Shown one piece after another: positions 36,207-47,049 of a DNA stretch of 64,000 bases; position 1 is the first letter of the stretch; each line of letters begins with the position of its first letter. Made by a program: the position numbers and the translations under genes. Source of the stretch: Pseudorasbora parva. Taxonomy: Eukaryota; Chordata; Actinopteri; Cypriniformes; Gobionidae. The notes under the pieces were generated by a model that saw nothing but the letters and a program-made list of their open reading frames with translations, did no database searches and had not been told where the DNA came from. The stretch lies in assembly GCF_024679245.1 (NCBI RefSeq), contig NC_090173.1:6568428-6632427 (forward strand), in the 5' to 3' direction.

Positions 36207-37242
36207 AACACCTGTTCAATTTCTCATTAATGCAATTATCTAATCAACCAATCACATGGCAGTTGCTTCAATGCATTTAGGCGTGTGGTCCTGCTCAAGA
36301 CAATCTCCTGAACTCCAAACTGAATGTCAGAATGGGAAAGAAAGGTGATTTAAGCAATTTTGAGCATGGCATGGTTGTTGGTGCAAGACGGGCCGGTCTG
36401 AGTATTTTGCAATCTGCTCAGTTACTGGGATTTTCACGCACAACCATTTCTAGGGTTTATGAATGGTGTGAAAAGGGAAAAACATCCAGTATGCGGCAGT
36501 CCTGTGGGCGAAAATGCCTTGTTAATGCTAGAGGTCAGAGGAGAATGGGCCGACTGATTCAAGCTGATAGAAAAGCAACTTTGACTGAAATAACCACTCG
36601 TTACAACCGAGGTATGCAGCAAAGCATTTGTGAAGCCACAACACGCACAACCTTGAGGCAGATTGGCTACAACAGCAGAAGACCCCACCGGGTACCACTC
36701 ATCTCCACTACAAATAGGAAAAAGAGGCTACAATTTGCACAAGCTCTCCAAAATTGGACAGTTGAACACTTGAAAAATGTTGCCTGGTCTGATGAGTCTC
36801 GATATCTGTTGATACATTCAGATGGTAGAGTCAGAATTTGGCGTAAACAGAATGAGAACATGGATCCATCATGCCTTGTTACCACTGTGCAGGCTGGTGG
36901 TGGTGGTGTAATGGTGTGGGGGATGTTTTCTTGGCACAGTTTAGGCCCCTTAGTGCCAATTGGGCATCGTTTAAATGCCACAGTCTACCTGAGCATTGTT
37001 TCTGACCATGTCCATCCCTTTATGACCACCATGTTCCCATCCTCTGATGGCTACTTCCAACAGGATAATGCACCATGTCACAAAGCTCGAATCATTTCAA
37101 ATTGGATTATTGAACATGACAATGAGTTGACTGTACTAAAATGGCCCCCACAGTCACCAGATCTCAACCCAACAGAGCATCTTTGGGATGTGGTGGAACG
37201 AGACCTTCGTGCCCTGGATGTGCATCCCACAAATCTCCATCA

Positions 37243-37247
<5 letters not shown>
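36206..37247 (+). mobile_element. Tc1/mariner element, 3'-truncated
   Basis: The element starts AGGAACACCTGTTCAATTTC at the end of a TA tract and has a 126-bp 5' region before the transposase ATG. Its 3' part and right terminal repeat are missing, and the ORF runs into a CA microsatellite. Confidence 0.85.
36332..37247 (+). pseudogene. Tc1/mariner transposase, DD36E type, C-terminus lost
   Basis: About 305 residues are intact before the CA repeat. An N-terminal paired-like helix-turn-helix region lies at about residues 10-50 (LLGFSRTTISRVYEW), then a second DNA-binding segment (about 60-125) and the RNase-H-like catalytic core. Catalytic residues are D154 (WSDESR), D245 (FQQDNAPCH) and E282 (PTEHLW). 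The spacing between the last two is 36 residues, against 34 in classical Tc1. The enzyme would cut and paste its own DNA at TA sites. The last 40 or so residues expected for the family are replaced by poly-His/Thr encoded by CA repeats, so it is probably inactive. There are no internal stops. Confidence 0.9.
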
Positions 37248-37341
<94 letters not shown>

Positions 37342-37398
37342 CCACACACATAAAATATATATATAATATGTGTGTGGGTATGTGTGTGTGTGTGTGTG
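37247..37398. repeat. (CA)n - hairpin - (TG)n
   Basis: About 45 CA units, then CATACCCACACACATA, an AT-rich loop (AAATATATATATAA) and the exact inverse TATGTGTGTGGGTATG, then a (TG)n tract. The whole can form one long stem. It bridges the truncated transposase and an L2 fragment. Confidence 0.9.
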
Positions 37399-38646
37399 CA
37401 GCCCGGTCCTGCAGATTTGCTTTATACAACATTAGAAAGATTAGACCCTTCCTATCAGAACAGGCTGCACAACTCCTGGTTCAAGCTCTTGTTCTCTCCA
37501 CACTGGACTATTGTAATGCTCTTCTGGCTGGGCTTCCAGCATGCACTATCAAACCCTTGCAGCTGATCCAGAATGCAGCGGCGAGAGTGGTCTTTAATGA
37601 GCCGAAGAGAGCGCATGTTACGCCTCTCTTCATCAGACTGCACTGGTTGCCAATGGCTGCTCGCATCAAATTCAAGGCTCTAGTTCTCGCCTACAAAACA
37701 GCCACTGGCTCTGCACCAATATACCTAAACTCACTTGTTCAGACTTACACACCCTCCAGAAGCTTGCGTTCTGCGAGTGAGTGGTGCCTCGTGGTTCCAT
37801 CCCAAAGAGGCATGAAATCGCTCTCACAGACATTTTCCTGGACCGTTCCCACCTGGTGGAATGACCTGCCGATCTCAATTCGTGCTGCCGAGTCTGTAGC
37901 CATTTTTAAAAAAACATCTTAAGACACATCTTTTCCAATTGCACTTGACCAATACAGAATAGCACTTACTGATCACCACAGCAACGACCAAAAAGCGCAC
38001 ACTCCTGGATCGGATCATATCTACGTCTCTCATCCGGATTTGTGGCTTCAGGCGGGTGTGTTACATAGTTATCATAACTATCATAATCCGGTGTACTGTA
38101 TTTTGCGTACGTGAGTTTTTGTTTTAGATGGCTATTACTGCGCGTTTAGCTAGAATGCCATACAAAACCAACCCATTGGGCCACTGAATCTGCATTAACA
38201 ACAACAGTTGGGGCATCAGCCTTAGTCCTAATGGGTCGTTATCATGGCTATCAAAATCCAGTGTTCTGTATTTTGCGTACATGAGTTTTTGTTGTAGATG
38301 GCTATTGCTGCGCGTTTAGCTAGAATGCCATACAAAACCAACCCATTGGGCCACTGAATCTGCTTAACGACAACAGTTGGGTCAACAGCCTCAGTCCTAA
38401 TGGGTTATCATGGCTATCAAAATCCAGTGTTCGGTATTTTGCGTACGTGAGTTTTTGTTGTAGGTGGCTATTGTAGATGGCTATAACAATTGTTTAAAAA
38501 AAATGTGTGTACTGTGCTAATTAATTGAGACTTCTTACAGCTCTTACAGGTTGTTGGCCTTGTTTGTTTCGTTGCTTCTATTGCTCTCCCCTTTTTTGTA
38601 AGTCGCTTTGGATAAAAGTGTCTGCTAAATGATTAAATGTAAATGT
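37399..38646 (+). mobile_element. L2-clade LINE, 3' end (copy 1)
   Basis: The ORF from 37399 to 37922 encodes the post-catalytic part of an L2-type reverse transcriptase (RSCRFALYNIRKIRPF, LHWLPMAARIKFKALV, PTWWNDLPISIRAAES). The catalytic YADD region is absent. The reading frame shifts near the end (IFKKTS then stop), where copy 2 continues. The 3' UTR contains two to three copies of a roughly 180-bp unit (about 38046-38480). It ends with the typical GTAAGTCGCTTTGGATAAAA and an ATGTAAATG tail. It is very similar to 58909-59988. Confidence 0.9.
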
Positions 38647-39178
38647 GTGTGTGTGTGTGTGTGTATAAAATATGTCTTCAACAGAGGCAAAACATTGATT
38701 CTGGGTCTTAGGAGGATATTTTTGTCTTGTGCAGTTAATCCAGCATTTATCTATATATTTTACTTTTGAAACTTAAAAAACAGCATGTCAATCAATAGTT
38801 TTATTCAATTCATTTTACTGTCCCCTCAAAAGCAAACCAAGATCGCTCACTAAAATGCTGTTGCTTTGTCAGTTCATTGCAATCTCACAAAGTCCCGTTA
38901 TAAAAATAAAGTTGTCAATAATGCACAATAAAACTCTTACTCGCATTGACTGTGTTCGAGAGATCACAACTAACGTTATATCTGTGCTTGGCTACAATGC
39001 TCACCGCTGCAAAAACACCTTTTAATAGATACATTCGACACTCTGCAGAAAGCAAACACAAATGTCAATCTGTTTTGCCAGAATATTATAACAGTATCAA
39101 CTGAGGGTTCTTTTGCTTGTGTTTGAGGGTGCTCTAGCACCCCCATAGAACCAGACCTGTGGATGGGTATATGCTGTC
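38647..39178. other. No recognised feature
   Basis: A short (GT)n tract at the start, otherwise AT-rich non-coding sequence. Confidence 0.4.
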
Positions 39179-39713
39179 ATAAGCCCTATTCGGACTGGAT
39201 TAGTTTAACATGGGGAGGTGGGGGTAAAGTAAATTTACCTTGGGATATTAATGGCCAATTTGCATGGGTTTTAACGATTCTGATTGGATTGTGTTGGTAA
39301 TAGACACTTACCTAGATCTAAAGCCTCTACTAAGTGCTTTCCATCTTCTTTTTGCTTTAAATGATATGTGGAAAATACTGGAGGTTTGCCACAGAGTTGT
39401 CCCGCCACCTACAACGCAACTGAATGCTTCTTCAAACACCTCCATGCTTGCAAAATGCGGCAAAAACTACTTTTAAACAGTAAATGATGGAATTTTACCG
39501 CACATTTTTACAGCGGATCTATTCGAACGGGATTAGTATCACCCGAAGTCAATTTTCTGGACCTTTTTACAGAAGGTAAAATTCTCTGTAATCTTTACTG
39601 ACATTGTCCGTGATTACTGAGATGGCACATTCGGACAGGACTAAAATCATAGAGAAACTCTGATAATAATTATTTTACCCCCACCTCCCCAAATCCTGCC
39701 TGAATTGGGCTAT
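39179..39713. mobile_element. MITE-like element with ATAAGCCCTATTCGG ends
   Basis: ATAAGCCCTATTCGGACTGG at the left is matched by an imperfect inverted CCTGAATTGGGCTAT at the right. Internally, ATTCGAACGGGATTAG and ATTCGGACAGGACTAA echo the terminal motif. No ORF of interest. Confidence 0.5.
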
Positions 39714-41029
39714 AAACTACATGGATTAAAAAATTAACTGTTTTAATTTTGGTTCAATTGAAACAAAAACAAATCTATGAGGTTCCAGAGCCAAATACAA
39801 GAATGAAAATAGAGTTATTGTTTAATATTTAGAGTATTTTGCTAATAATCTTTGATAATAACAATACAAGTCAATTACTGCAGTTTTTTTTCAGAGACAG
39901 ATGTTCCTCACGTTCCTCACCTGCCCTCATTCAGCCATTATCCACACCTGATTTACATCTTCACTGCAATCACCAACAATATATTCACACAACTCTCTTC
40001 ATTCCGTGTCTGGCTTTGAACTAGAAAATGACTCCCTACGATCACTCAACAATTCCAGTTCTTCTACAGATACTGATATCCTTGTCTAATGTCCTGTGTT
40101 TCCCCAGTGGATTATTACCTTGTGATATTTCCCTTTTCCAGTGCCGCTATACTGAGATGTGTGCCTGTCTACCAGTTCCTCTTCTGCTTTTTGCATGTCT
40201 TGTATCTGAACACTTGTAACTGTTCTGTGGCTTCATCTGGCAGTAATTTCTTGAGAAATATCCCCAGCCAAGCAAACTGCCTTGAGTTCTCTGCTGTAAA
40301 GTCGGGAATGAAGAGTTTAGGATCCCTATACATGCTATCTTTAGTAGGCAGTCATCAGGAATAAAGTCTCTGGATGGGTGATAAGGCCTTGTGACAATTT
40401 GTCCCTTTTCTAAAATTAAGACCAGATAAGGGGGAATGGTTAGGCAAATGTTGCTGATGTGGGGTATAGTGGGAATTGTTTAGCCTTCTGGTTAGCATGC
40501 TAGGTATGCCCAGGTCATGTGGTATTACTGAGGATGGCTAAGAGAGATATGGGGGCAGGCTTGTGGTGACTTGACATTCATTCCAAAACAGCTCTTTGAA
40601 ATGTCAGAGGCACTAAGCTGTTCATCATCTACAGACTTAGCGGGTTCATAGCCTGTTTCTCTAGCATCCTGTCTACTGAAATCTGCAATGAAGGACTAAT
40701 GAGATTGTGGAGCTGGTACTGGTGTGGGTTTAATCTGGGTTACAGAAGCCATGAGCATCTTTACCTATATATGGCTCTCCAGCAGTTTTCTCCTCTTGTT
40801 CCAACTCCTGCCATCTTGGTGATAAAGTGCATCTTGCATTTTTTAATTCTCTGTGTAGGTGCTGAAGTTGCAGTCTGGAAACAGGTGGGTATGTGTGCTG
40901 GAAGCCACTGTATTCTACCTCTGATAAATAAAAAATGCTAAGCTTATCACATTATAAAGAATATACCTGCATGAATGCTGTCTCAAAGAGAGAGCGAGAC
41001 TAAGCATCATGTAGCTTATACCATTTAAA
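39714..41029. other. No recognised gene
   Basis: Only short ORFs (up to 91 codons at 40089-40364) with no recognisable domains. A polypyrimidine-AG at about 39893 could be a splice acceptor, but nothing supports an exon. Confidence 0.35.
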
Positions 41030-41140
41030 TTATTTAAATTATTACTATTATTCAATTATCACAAAAAGTCAAAAATGGACAGAAAATACGGCCGTGTATA
41101 CTATTACATGTGAAATTATTCAATTACCAAAAAGTCAAAA
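41030..41140. repeat. Outlying remnant of the 78-bp minisatellite
   Basis: About 1.4 units (ATTATTCAATTATCACAAAA, GTATACTATTACATG, then CAAAAAGTCAAAATG) end exactly where Gypsy gag sequence begins. The same array resumes at 56.49 kb, so the retroelement sits within array-related sequence. Confidence 0.8.
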
Positions 41141-41790
41141 TGCTCTTTTTTGAGCGGGCAGAGACACGTAAGGCCGAGATGGAGCTGCGCCTCAAAGTCC
41201 GAAGTTTAGAAATTGAGGCGGATAAACAGGTAAAATTGTGACAGCTTGAGCTGGAGTCAAAGAATGTTGTCTCTAGGCCAGCTGTGCAAGCTCCTGTGGT
41301 TGCCTCAAGTGTTGCCCGTGATGTTTCAACAGCCGCTTTTGATATTAGTAAATATATTTCTTTGGTTCCTCACTTTAGAGAATCCGAGGTGGATACTTAT
41401 TTTGCCACGTTTGAACGGTTAGCTACTGCAGTTCATTGGACGAAAGAGGTATGGCCTCTGCTGTTACAGTGTAGATTGACCGGGAAGGCTCAAGAGGTTA
41501 GTGCAGCACTTCCAGTAGAGGATAGCTTGCAGTACGATACTGTGAAGAATGTGATATTTTGCGCTTACGAGTTGGTACCCGAAGCATATCGACAGCGATT
41601 TAGAAACCAGAGAAAAACCTCATCCCAAACGTTTGGAAAGTTTTCCCGCGAGAAGGGGCCTCATTTGACAAGTGGTTAGTTGTAAGTAAGGTACAAGATT
41701 TTAATTCCCTTAGGGATTTGATGCTTTTAGAGGATTTTAAAAGTTGTTTATGTGAACGAGTGGTTACGTACTTAAACGAACAGAAAGTCA
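41141..41790 (+). pseudogene. Gag of the Gmr1-like element (SCAN-related), 5' part
   Basis: An N-terminal charged helix (ERAETRKAEMELRLKVR) is followed by an in-frame TGA near 41239. Then comes a SCAN-like capsid segment: FRESEVDTYFATFERLA, WPLLLQCRLTGKAQEV and YELVPEAYRQRFR. A frameshift near 41655 moves the continuation (SLRDLMLLEDFKSCL) to another frame. The 10.9-kb LTR element then interrupts at 41795, and gag resumes at 52696. The relation between Gmr1 gag and vertebrate SCAN domains is established knowledge. Confidence 0.85.
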
Positions 41791-41794
41791 CATC
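41791..41794. other. Target-site duplication of the LTR element, left copy (CATC)
   Basis: CATC before TGTAACAAC matches CATC at 52692-52695 after GCTACA; the interrupted gag frame is consistent with a 4-bp duplication. Confidence 0.9.
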
Positions 41795-43400
41795 TGTAAC
41801 AACAACGACTCATGAGTTTAATGTCTCGGGGAATAATTAACTCAAAAGGGATTTAATATTTAATATTCATGAATTTATGAATATAATTTGCCAGTTGTTC
41901 ATTACGTATTAAAATTTTCCGATAGGGAAAATTGTTTAATTAAATACAAGTAACCCTTTATGAAATTGCTTGAAATTATCCTACTAAGTTTGTCCTGCAA
42001 ATTAGTTATAGACTTTTCAAATCAATTCTCAATAAGGGATTACTGCTTTACGAGCGCATAAGAAACATTAACTTTACTGATCAGGACAAGTTCAATATTT
42101 CAAATGGTCATACAGTTTACTTTACTAACATAGTAGCATAAGCAGTTAGGTAACATTAGATCACAAGTTTCATTGACTTTGTGTATGTGGCAGAATAACA
42201 GATTCAACTCATTAAATGTCTTTTGGAGGTTTAATAAACACAGACTAAAAATAACACTACAATTCACACAGAAAGTACATACTAAATATGCATCAAGAGA
42301 GTAGAAGTATAGATATTAACGAAAGAATACATAAAAGAGAATAATGACTAGACTGAAGTTAGAGAGAGATAAAAGAGAGAGAGAGAGACAAAGAGAGTGG
42401 GGGAGGGTAAGAAACAGCTTTCCTTCAGTTCATCACATACGACCTTCACTGAGTTAACTTGTCCCAACGGGGAAATACACACCCTCTTTACAGCAGTTTG
42501 ACTTTTATAAGAAGAAGAATACTTGCATTCTTTTTGGTTTCGTTTTGGCTTCTCGCTTGTGTGTGTGTATTTCTGCGTGTTCGGTGGCTTTCTCCGAGGT
42601 CGGGAGGGAGCAGCTGGTTGCTTTTAGGGATGCTCCGTGTTGTTGAAGATCGGATTGTAGAAGAGAAGATTTTTGGAAGAGATGAGGCCTGCTTGGAGGG
42701 CCTGCATTGGTGGCATGGCTTATGTGCCAGCCCCCCCCCCCCCCTAGATTTTTGGAGAAGAGAAGAGAGAGAAGATTGTCTCCACTGGTCTTTTAAGGTC
42801 TGGAAGAAGTCCCACCCTCCAGGGTTAGACTTAACCAATGAGATTGTTGGGATTTCCAGGCGGGAAATTCCTCAGCAGATTTATGGCTCTTTGTTTGAAA
42901 GTTCGACTCAGTGGGTCTTTGAGTCTTCATACTATAATTAATGCAACAAACACACACTGCATTTTCTGAATAAGTGATATACATGGAAGTGTAAGTCGTG
43001 AAGTGAGCATTAATTTGATAGGAGACATGACATATAGGTTCAGAGGTTATCTGAACTAGAACTTTGTTAAGACAAAGACAAAAAGATGCAAAATACCATA
43101 CGGAATAAACATTTTACAAGACAGTTATGTGTTTACATATAATGTCCTGGGGTGCATGTTCATTTATAGATGGTTTGTCTATAATTTGAGGCAAAAGCTC
43201 TGTGTCTTAAGCTCTTTGTGTATAAGACTTCATGTGGCCAAATTCTTTTCGGCCATAAAACATCTTATCAGATGGTTTCCAGGGTAATGAAGAATCCTTC
43301 TCTGTTGTGTTGGGGGAAGGTCTGCCACTCAGCACAACTTTCAAAACATATTTGTTAAATGTAACTGGCGATTGTGTGTTTGATTCACCTGAGTCGCTAC
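41795..43400 (-). repeat. 3' LTR of the 10.9-kb element
   Basis: 1606 bp, minus-strand ends TGTAGCGACTC and GTTGTTGTTACA, with a TATAAAAG box at about 42503-42510. It contains a 278-bp stretch (42731-43008), starting with a C-run, that the other LTR lacks. Otherwise only about ten base differences from that LTR were noticed by eye. The 160-codon plus-strand ORF here is antisense noise. Confidence 0.92.
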
Positions 43401-43415
43401 ATAATCCCCCCTTTC
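43401..43415 (-). other. Polypurine tract
   Basis: Minus strand GCGAAAGGGGGGATTA lies directly before the TGTAGCG start of the 3' LTR, the expected place for plus-strand priming. Confidence 0.7.
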
Positions 43416-44134
43416 GCTAGTTGTTGTCCCTCCTATGGACAACAACGAGCGATATCAAAGATTCAGGAAGATCAGACACACCATAGCCATGTTAGGCTCC
43501 AGTTGTTTGTGTCTCCTGGAGTGATGGTCGTTCCACGGCAGATAAGGCAGACAGTAGCCAGTTCAGGTCTCTGTGCTTGTGCAGCAGGTGTCGAGGCAGC
43601 AGGTGCCCTGACGGTGCGTCACCTGTCATCCAGAAGTCCGTTTGTGTGGTGCAGGTGTGCTGTGGGCTTTCTGCAGCCCTGGGTGGAACCATGTTCCTCG
43701 CAATGGCCAGTCAGTCCTTTAGATCTCCTGCCTAGGAAGATGGACTGTGCACTTTGACACTTTTATGTCCTATGCTGACTAGGAACTTTTCCAGAGGGTG
43801 CCTCGCATTGTGGCCAGGCTGGATGCCTTCTGGTGATCCACTTTGGTTTCTCTGTTTCAAAGTTCAAAGTCATTGGGGTTTTGAGAATCCCTTCAGAGGC
43901 AGCCTTGTGTTCGTTAAAGGCCTTCTTTCTCAAATCACATGCATGACATAGTGTGGGGCTTGGCAGTATTGCCTACAAGGTGACTAACTGGTGTTGGAGG
44001 AGAAGGTTCTTGAAGCTGGTGTAAGGTTAGGCAGAGGGCTTGGGCTCCTCCCCCCCTTTGCGTTTGTGTGCAGGGCTGGAGGAGCTTGCGCTGCTGATGT
44101 GAAGTTCAGGAGAGTACGTCTTTCTTTTGAGGAT
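43416..44134 (-). other. Degraded 3' region of the LTR element
   Basis: Between the stop at 44135 and the polypurine tract the minus strand has only short frames (66 codons at 43692-43492). It sits where an envelope-like or other downstream gene would be, but no domain is identifiable. Confidence 0.4.
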
Positions 44135-45750
44135 TCATTTGCAGTTGGTGATCAGCAGTCCAGGTTGCTCTCTCAGTACGATGCCCGAGGCTGGACCCGG
44201 TGTGATGATGTCTGGTGGTGGCTGGCCTCTGATTGTCTGGAGGCACAGGAGCATGATCACGGCCGCGTTTCTTAGGCATTTCCAGATCTGTTGCATGGCC
44301 TCAGTAGTGAAGTGGATGCCTCTGTCTGAGTTGATTCTCAGTGGCAATCTTGACAGGAAAAAGATGTGATTCATCAGTTGGTATGCCGTGGTCTGGGCGG
44401 TGTCGTTGGGTGCTGGTTGACACTCCACCCACTTGGTAAACTGGCACACCACTGTGAGAAAGTACTTTTTGCCTTTTGTGGACCTGGGCAGGGGTTCTAC
44501 CCGGTCGATTTGTAGGTTTGACCATGGGAACGTGGTCCCTCTGTGTTGCAGTGGGGCTCTGTGGTTCGGGTTTGCTGGTTGGAACTGGCAGCGAACTAGC
44601 CATTCTCTAACATACTCTGCCGTTTCTTGATGCATCCCAGGCCAATATGCCACCTGTTTCAGTGTGTCATGCGTGGCTCTGGTGTCGTGGTGTCCAGCAC
44701 ATGGTGTGTTGTGGGCGTACATTAGCATCACCCCCCTTTGCGACCATGGCATTACAAGCCGTGGCGTTGTGTTGCCATCGGGTGCAAACCAGAGAATGGT
44801 GTCCATAATACGCATCATGTGTCTGGAGTTATGTAGATGTCTGTGGCTAGAGTCATCAATGAGCTCAGAGTCAGTGATAGGGTGGTTGGAGGGGTCTGAG
44901 AGGTGGTCAAGAATTGTCTTTATTGCAGTGTCAGAGGCTTGCATATCCGCAATATCGTTGTGTGAAAACTGCGGAGTTAGCGATAGCGACTGCAAGGCAG
45001 GCATTGTAGCCGGTGTCGATCGCTTGCTGTTAGTTAGCACTGCAACAATGGGGCTGGATGTGGGGTGCGGGGGTGCCCACATGTCGCCGTGTGGTGTGTT
45101 TTTACTGATTGTATTGCACAGTGGTAGACTTTTGGTTGAGTTGTCTGCCCACAGTGCAGTGATACTGTTCGTTGTGACAATGTCATTCAGCTGTAGGTCA
45201 TTCATGACCTGGGGGCAGAAGGCATCAGAGTCTTTGGATAGCTGAAATGTGCAAAGTAGCGAACTTGAACTTGGCTTTGGGGCTGAGGCTGTGTTGTCAC
45301 AGTGTGCTGCAGGGGGTCCCGTGGCCTTTGTGACCTGGCAGTCTGGCTCTGTGGGAGTTCCCGTGACCTCTGTGACTTGACAGTCTTGCTCAGACGATGT
45401 GTGTGTCTGAAGGGGCAGAGGGACACGCACTTGAGCCCAGACTTTCAGCTGTTTGAAGTCCAGTACGGGTTCGAAGCGGTCCAGCAGGTCTTTTCCGATG
45501 AGAAACGGATAAGTGTTCATAGGGGAGATATAGACTGGGTGTATCAGCCTCATAGGTCCAATTGTCAGGTGGATGGAAGCTACGTGCTTGAGCTGGATGT
45601 CGTTTTGGCTATACGACTGCACATTTAGCTTACAAGTGTGAAGGTTAAGGGTGCGATTTTTCCTCTGTGCTTCAAATCTGAGTCTTTCAAACAGTTGGGC
45701 GGATATAAGCGTGAGGTCGGAGCCAGTGTCAACTAGGGCTTCGAGCTTAA
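44135..45750 (-). pseudogene. Protease-integrase polyprotein fragment of the LTR element
   Basis: The frame is open from the piggyBac-like insertion (45750) and starts with a retropepsin active site (VDTGSDLTLIS), the end of the protease (FLIGKDLL) and a Ser/Thr/Pro-rich linker with a repeated DCQVT motif. It then passes straight into an integrase: zinc-binding region (CAGHHDTRATHD, RCQFQPANPNH, with a usual cysteine replaced) and catalytic aspartates in LQIDRVEPLP and INSDRGIHFT. After MQQIW the sequence changes to an unrelated hydrophobic segment and stops, so the catalytic glutamate is missing. No reverse transcriptase or RNase H lies between protease and integrase. Confidence 0.85.
45747..45750. 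other. TTAA target duplication, left copy
   Basis: TTAA adjoins the CCCTTTAGGCGCC terminus; the partner copy is at 47050-47053. Confidence 0.85.
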
Positions 45751-47049
45751 CCCTTTAGGCGCCAGAGGTTTTTTCCTAAAACGTTCGATTTTGACATCTT
45801 AATTTCAAAAGGCTATACCTTAAAAGTGATAAAAGATAGAAACTTTCTGTAAATTAGAGAAATATTAAGGAGGACCATAAGTTTATGTAGAGATTACATT
45901 TTCCCATCTAATTTGCATATTATGACGTCATAACGTGGGTGCAATCTTGGATTATAGAATTTTCATGAAAAGCCAAATGTTTAAATGATGAATGCAGCAC
46001 TTCTTTCCCCCCAAATGTCCCTCACCTTCTGTGTGCTATATTGCACAATACTGAATGTTCAGGTAAATAGTAAACAAACTGTGTAAATCATTACTAATAA
46101 ATGGTAGAAACAAACCGAATGCATGTAGCGGTTGTCCCTTTGCTGTAGATTTTCCATTTACTACATACAGTAAGCACTCTGATTCCAAATATAGGGCACA
46201 TATATATTATATATTATGCATAATAGCCCCCTGCCCGTGTCACAGCACGTCTGCTCGCGTCCAGATCTGCCTCGCGCGGCCGCCGAGTGTGCACAGCCTG
46301 GACCACTGTTATTGTAATTTTGACTCCCCACCCTGCCTCCACGTTTCCCTCGAACTTGCTTATGAATACTTCGACCTCTTCTAACATACCCAGTGGTGTT
46401 AGATAAAGCCTGCACCACAATACTGTCGCCGCGATCGCGGAGATGCGCGCGGTGAGAAGACGCGCGCTTCATGGTGAGCGCGGCAAAAATCTCCCGCGGC
46501 CGCCGCGTTCTCAACACTAACACACCTGCTAACTTCGCGATGAACACTCGGACCCCGGGAAACATTGTTCCCACCACTGACATTGGGCAAAGGACCATCT
46601 ACATTGGGCAAATGATCCACCGTTTGTGCTTAGTGTAACGTAAGGTTTAGTTTCACTTTCAGAATCACCGTCATCTCATATTTACCTTCAGAATCAGGGT
46701 CCGCGAATAGAAGACCCAACACTTCATTGTGGGTAAGCTTTATTGATGCCATTAGAAAATAATAATAGTAATAATAATCTAATGCAAATACTCGCTGACG
46801 TTGACAATGCTCTGATAAAACAGCTCACTCGCGCGTCAGCTCCGCTTTTGTTTACACTGATTCAATGCGCTCTTGCTCGTATATTTTGTATAGAATCATG
46901 ATGTTTGTATGAGTCAGGGATGAAGTACGACATGTCTACCATCTAGTGGAGGGGAGTTTGAATGAAATTTGACACCCTATTTGACAAAATCGGCCGTTTT
47001 ATTCAGTGACGCATCTTGTCGAGTAAACTCGACCGTGGCGCCTAGAGGG
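45751..47049. mobile_element. Full-length piggyBac-like non-autonomous element (1.3 kb)
   Basis: Flanked by TTAA on both sides, with terminal inverted repeats CCCTTTAGGCGCCA and CCCTCTAGGCGCCA (one mismatch). TTAA duplication and CC-starting ends are piggyBac features. The centre (about 46230-46620) is GC-rich and carries a 145-codon ORF with no transposase similarity. It interrupts the LTR element's polyprotein just upstream of the protease. A truncated relative lies at 5704-6228. Confidence 0.85.

Noticed and set aside
42459..42941. 160-codon ORF (and its copy at 52032-52313)
   Set aside because: It lies in the LTRs antisense to the element and has no domain; the 52 kb copy is the same LTR sequence.
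46161..46598. 145-codon ORF in the piggyBac-like element as a transposase
   Set aside because: No transposase motifs; it arises from the GC-rich core.
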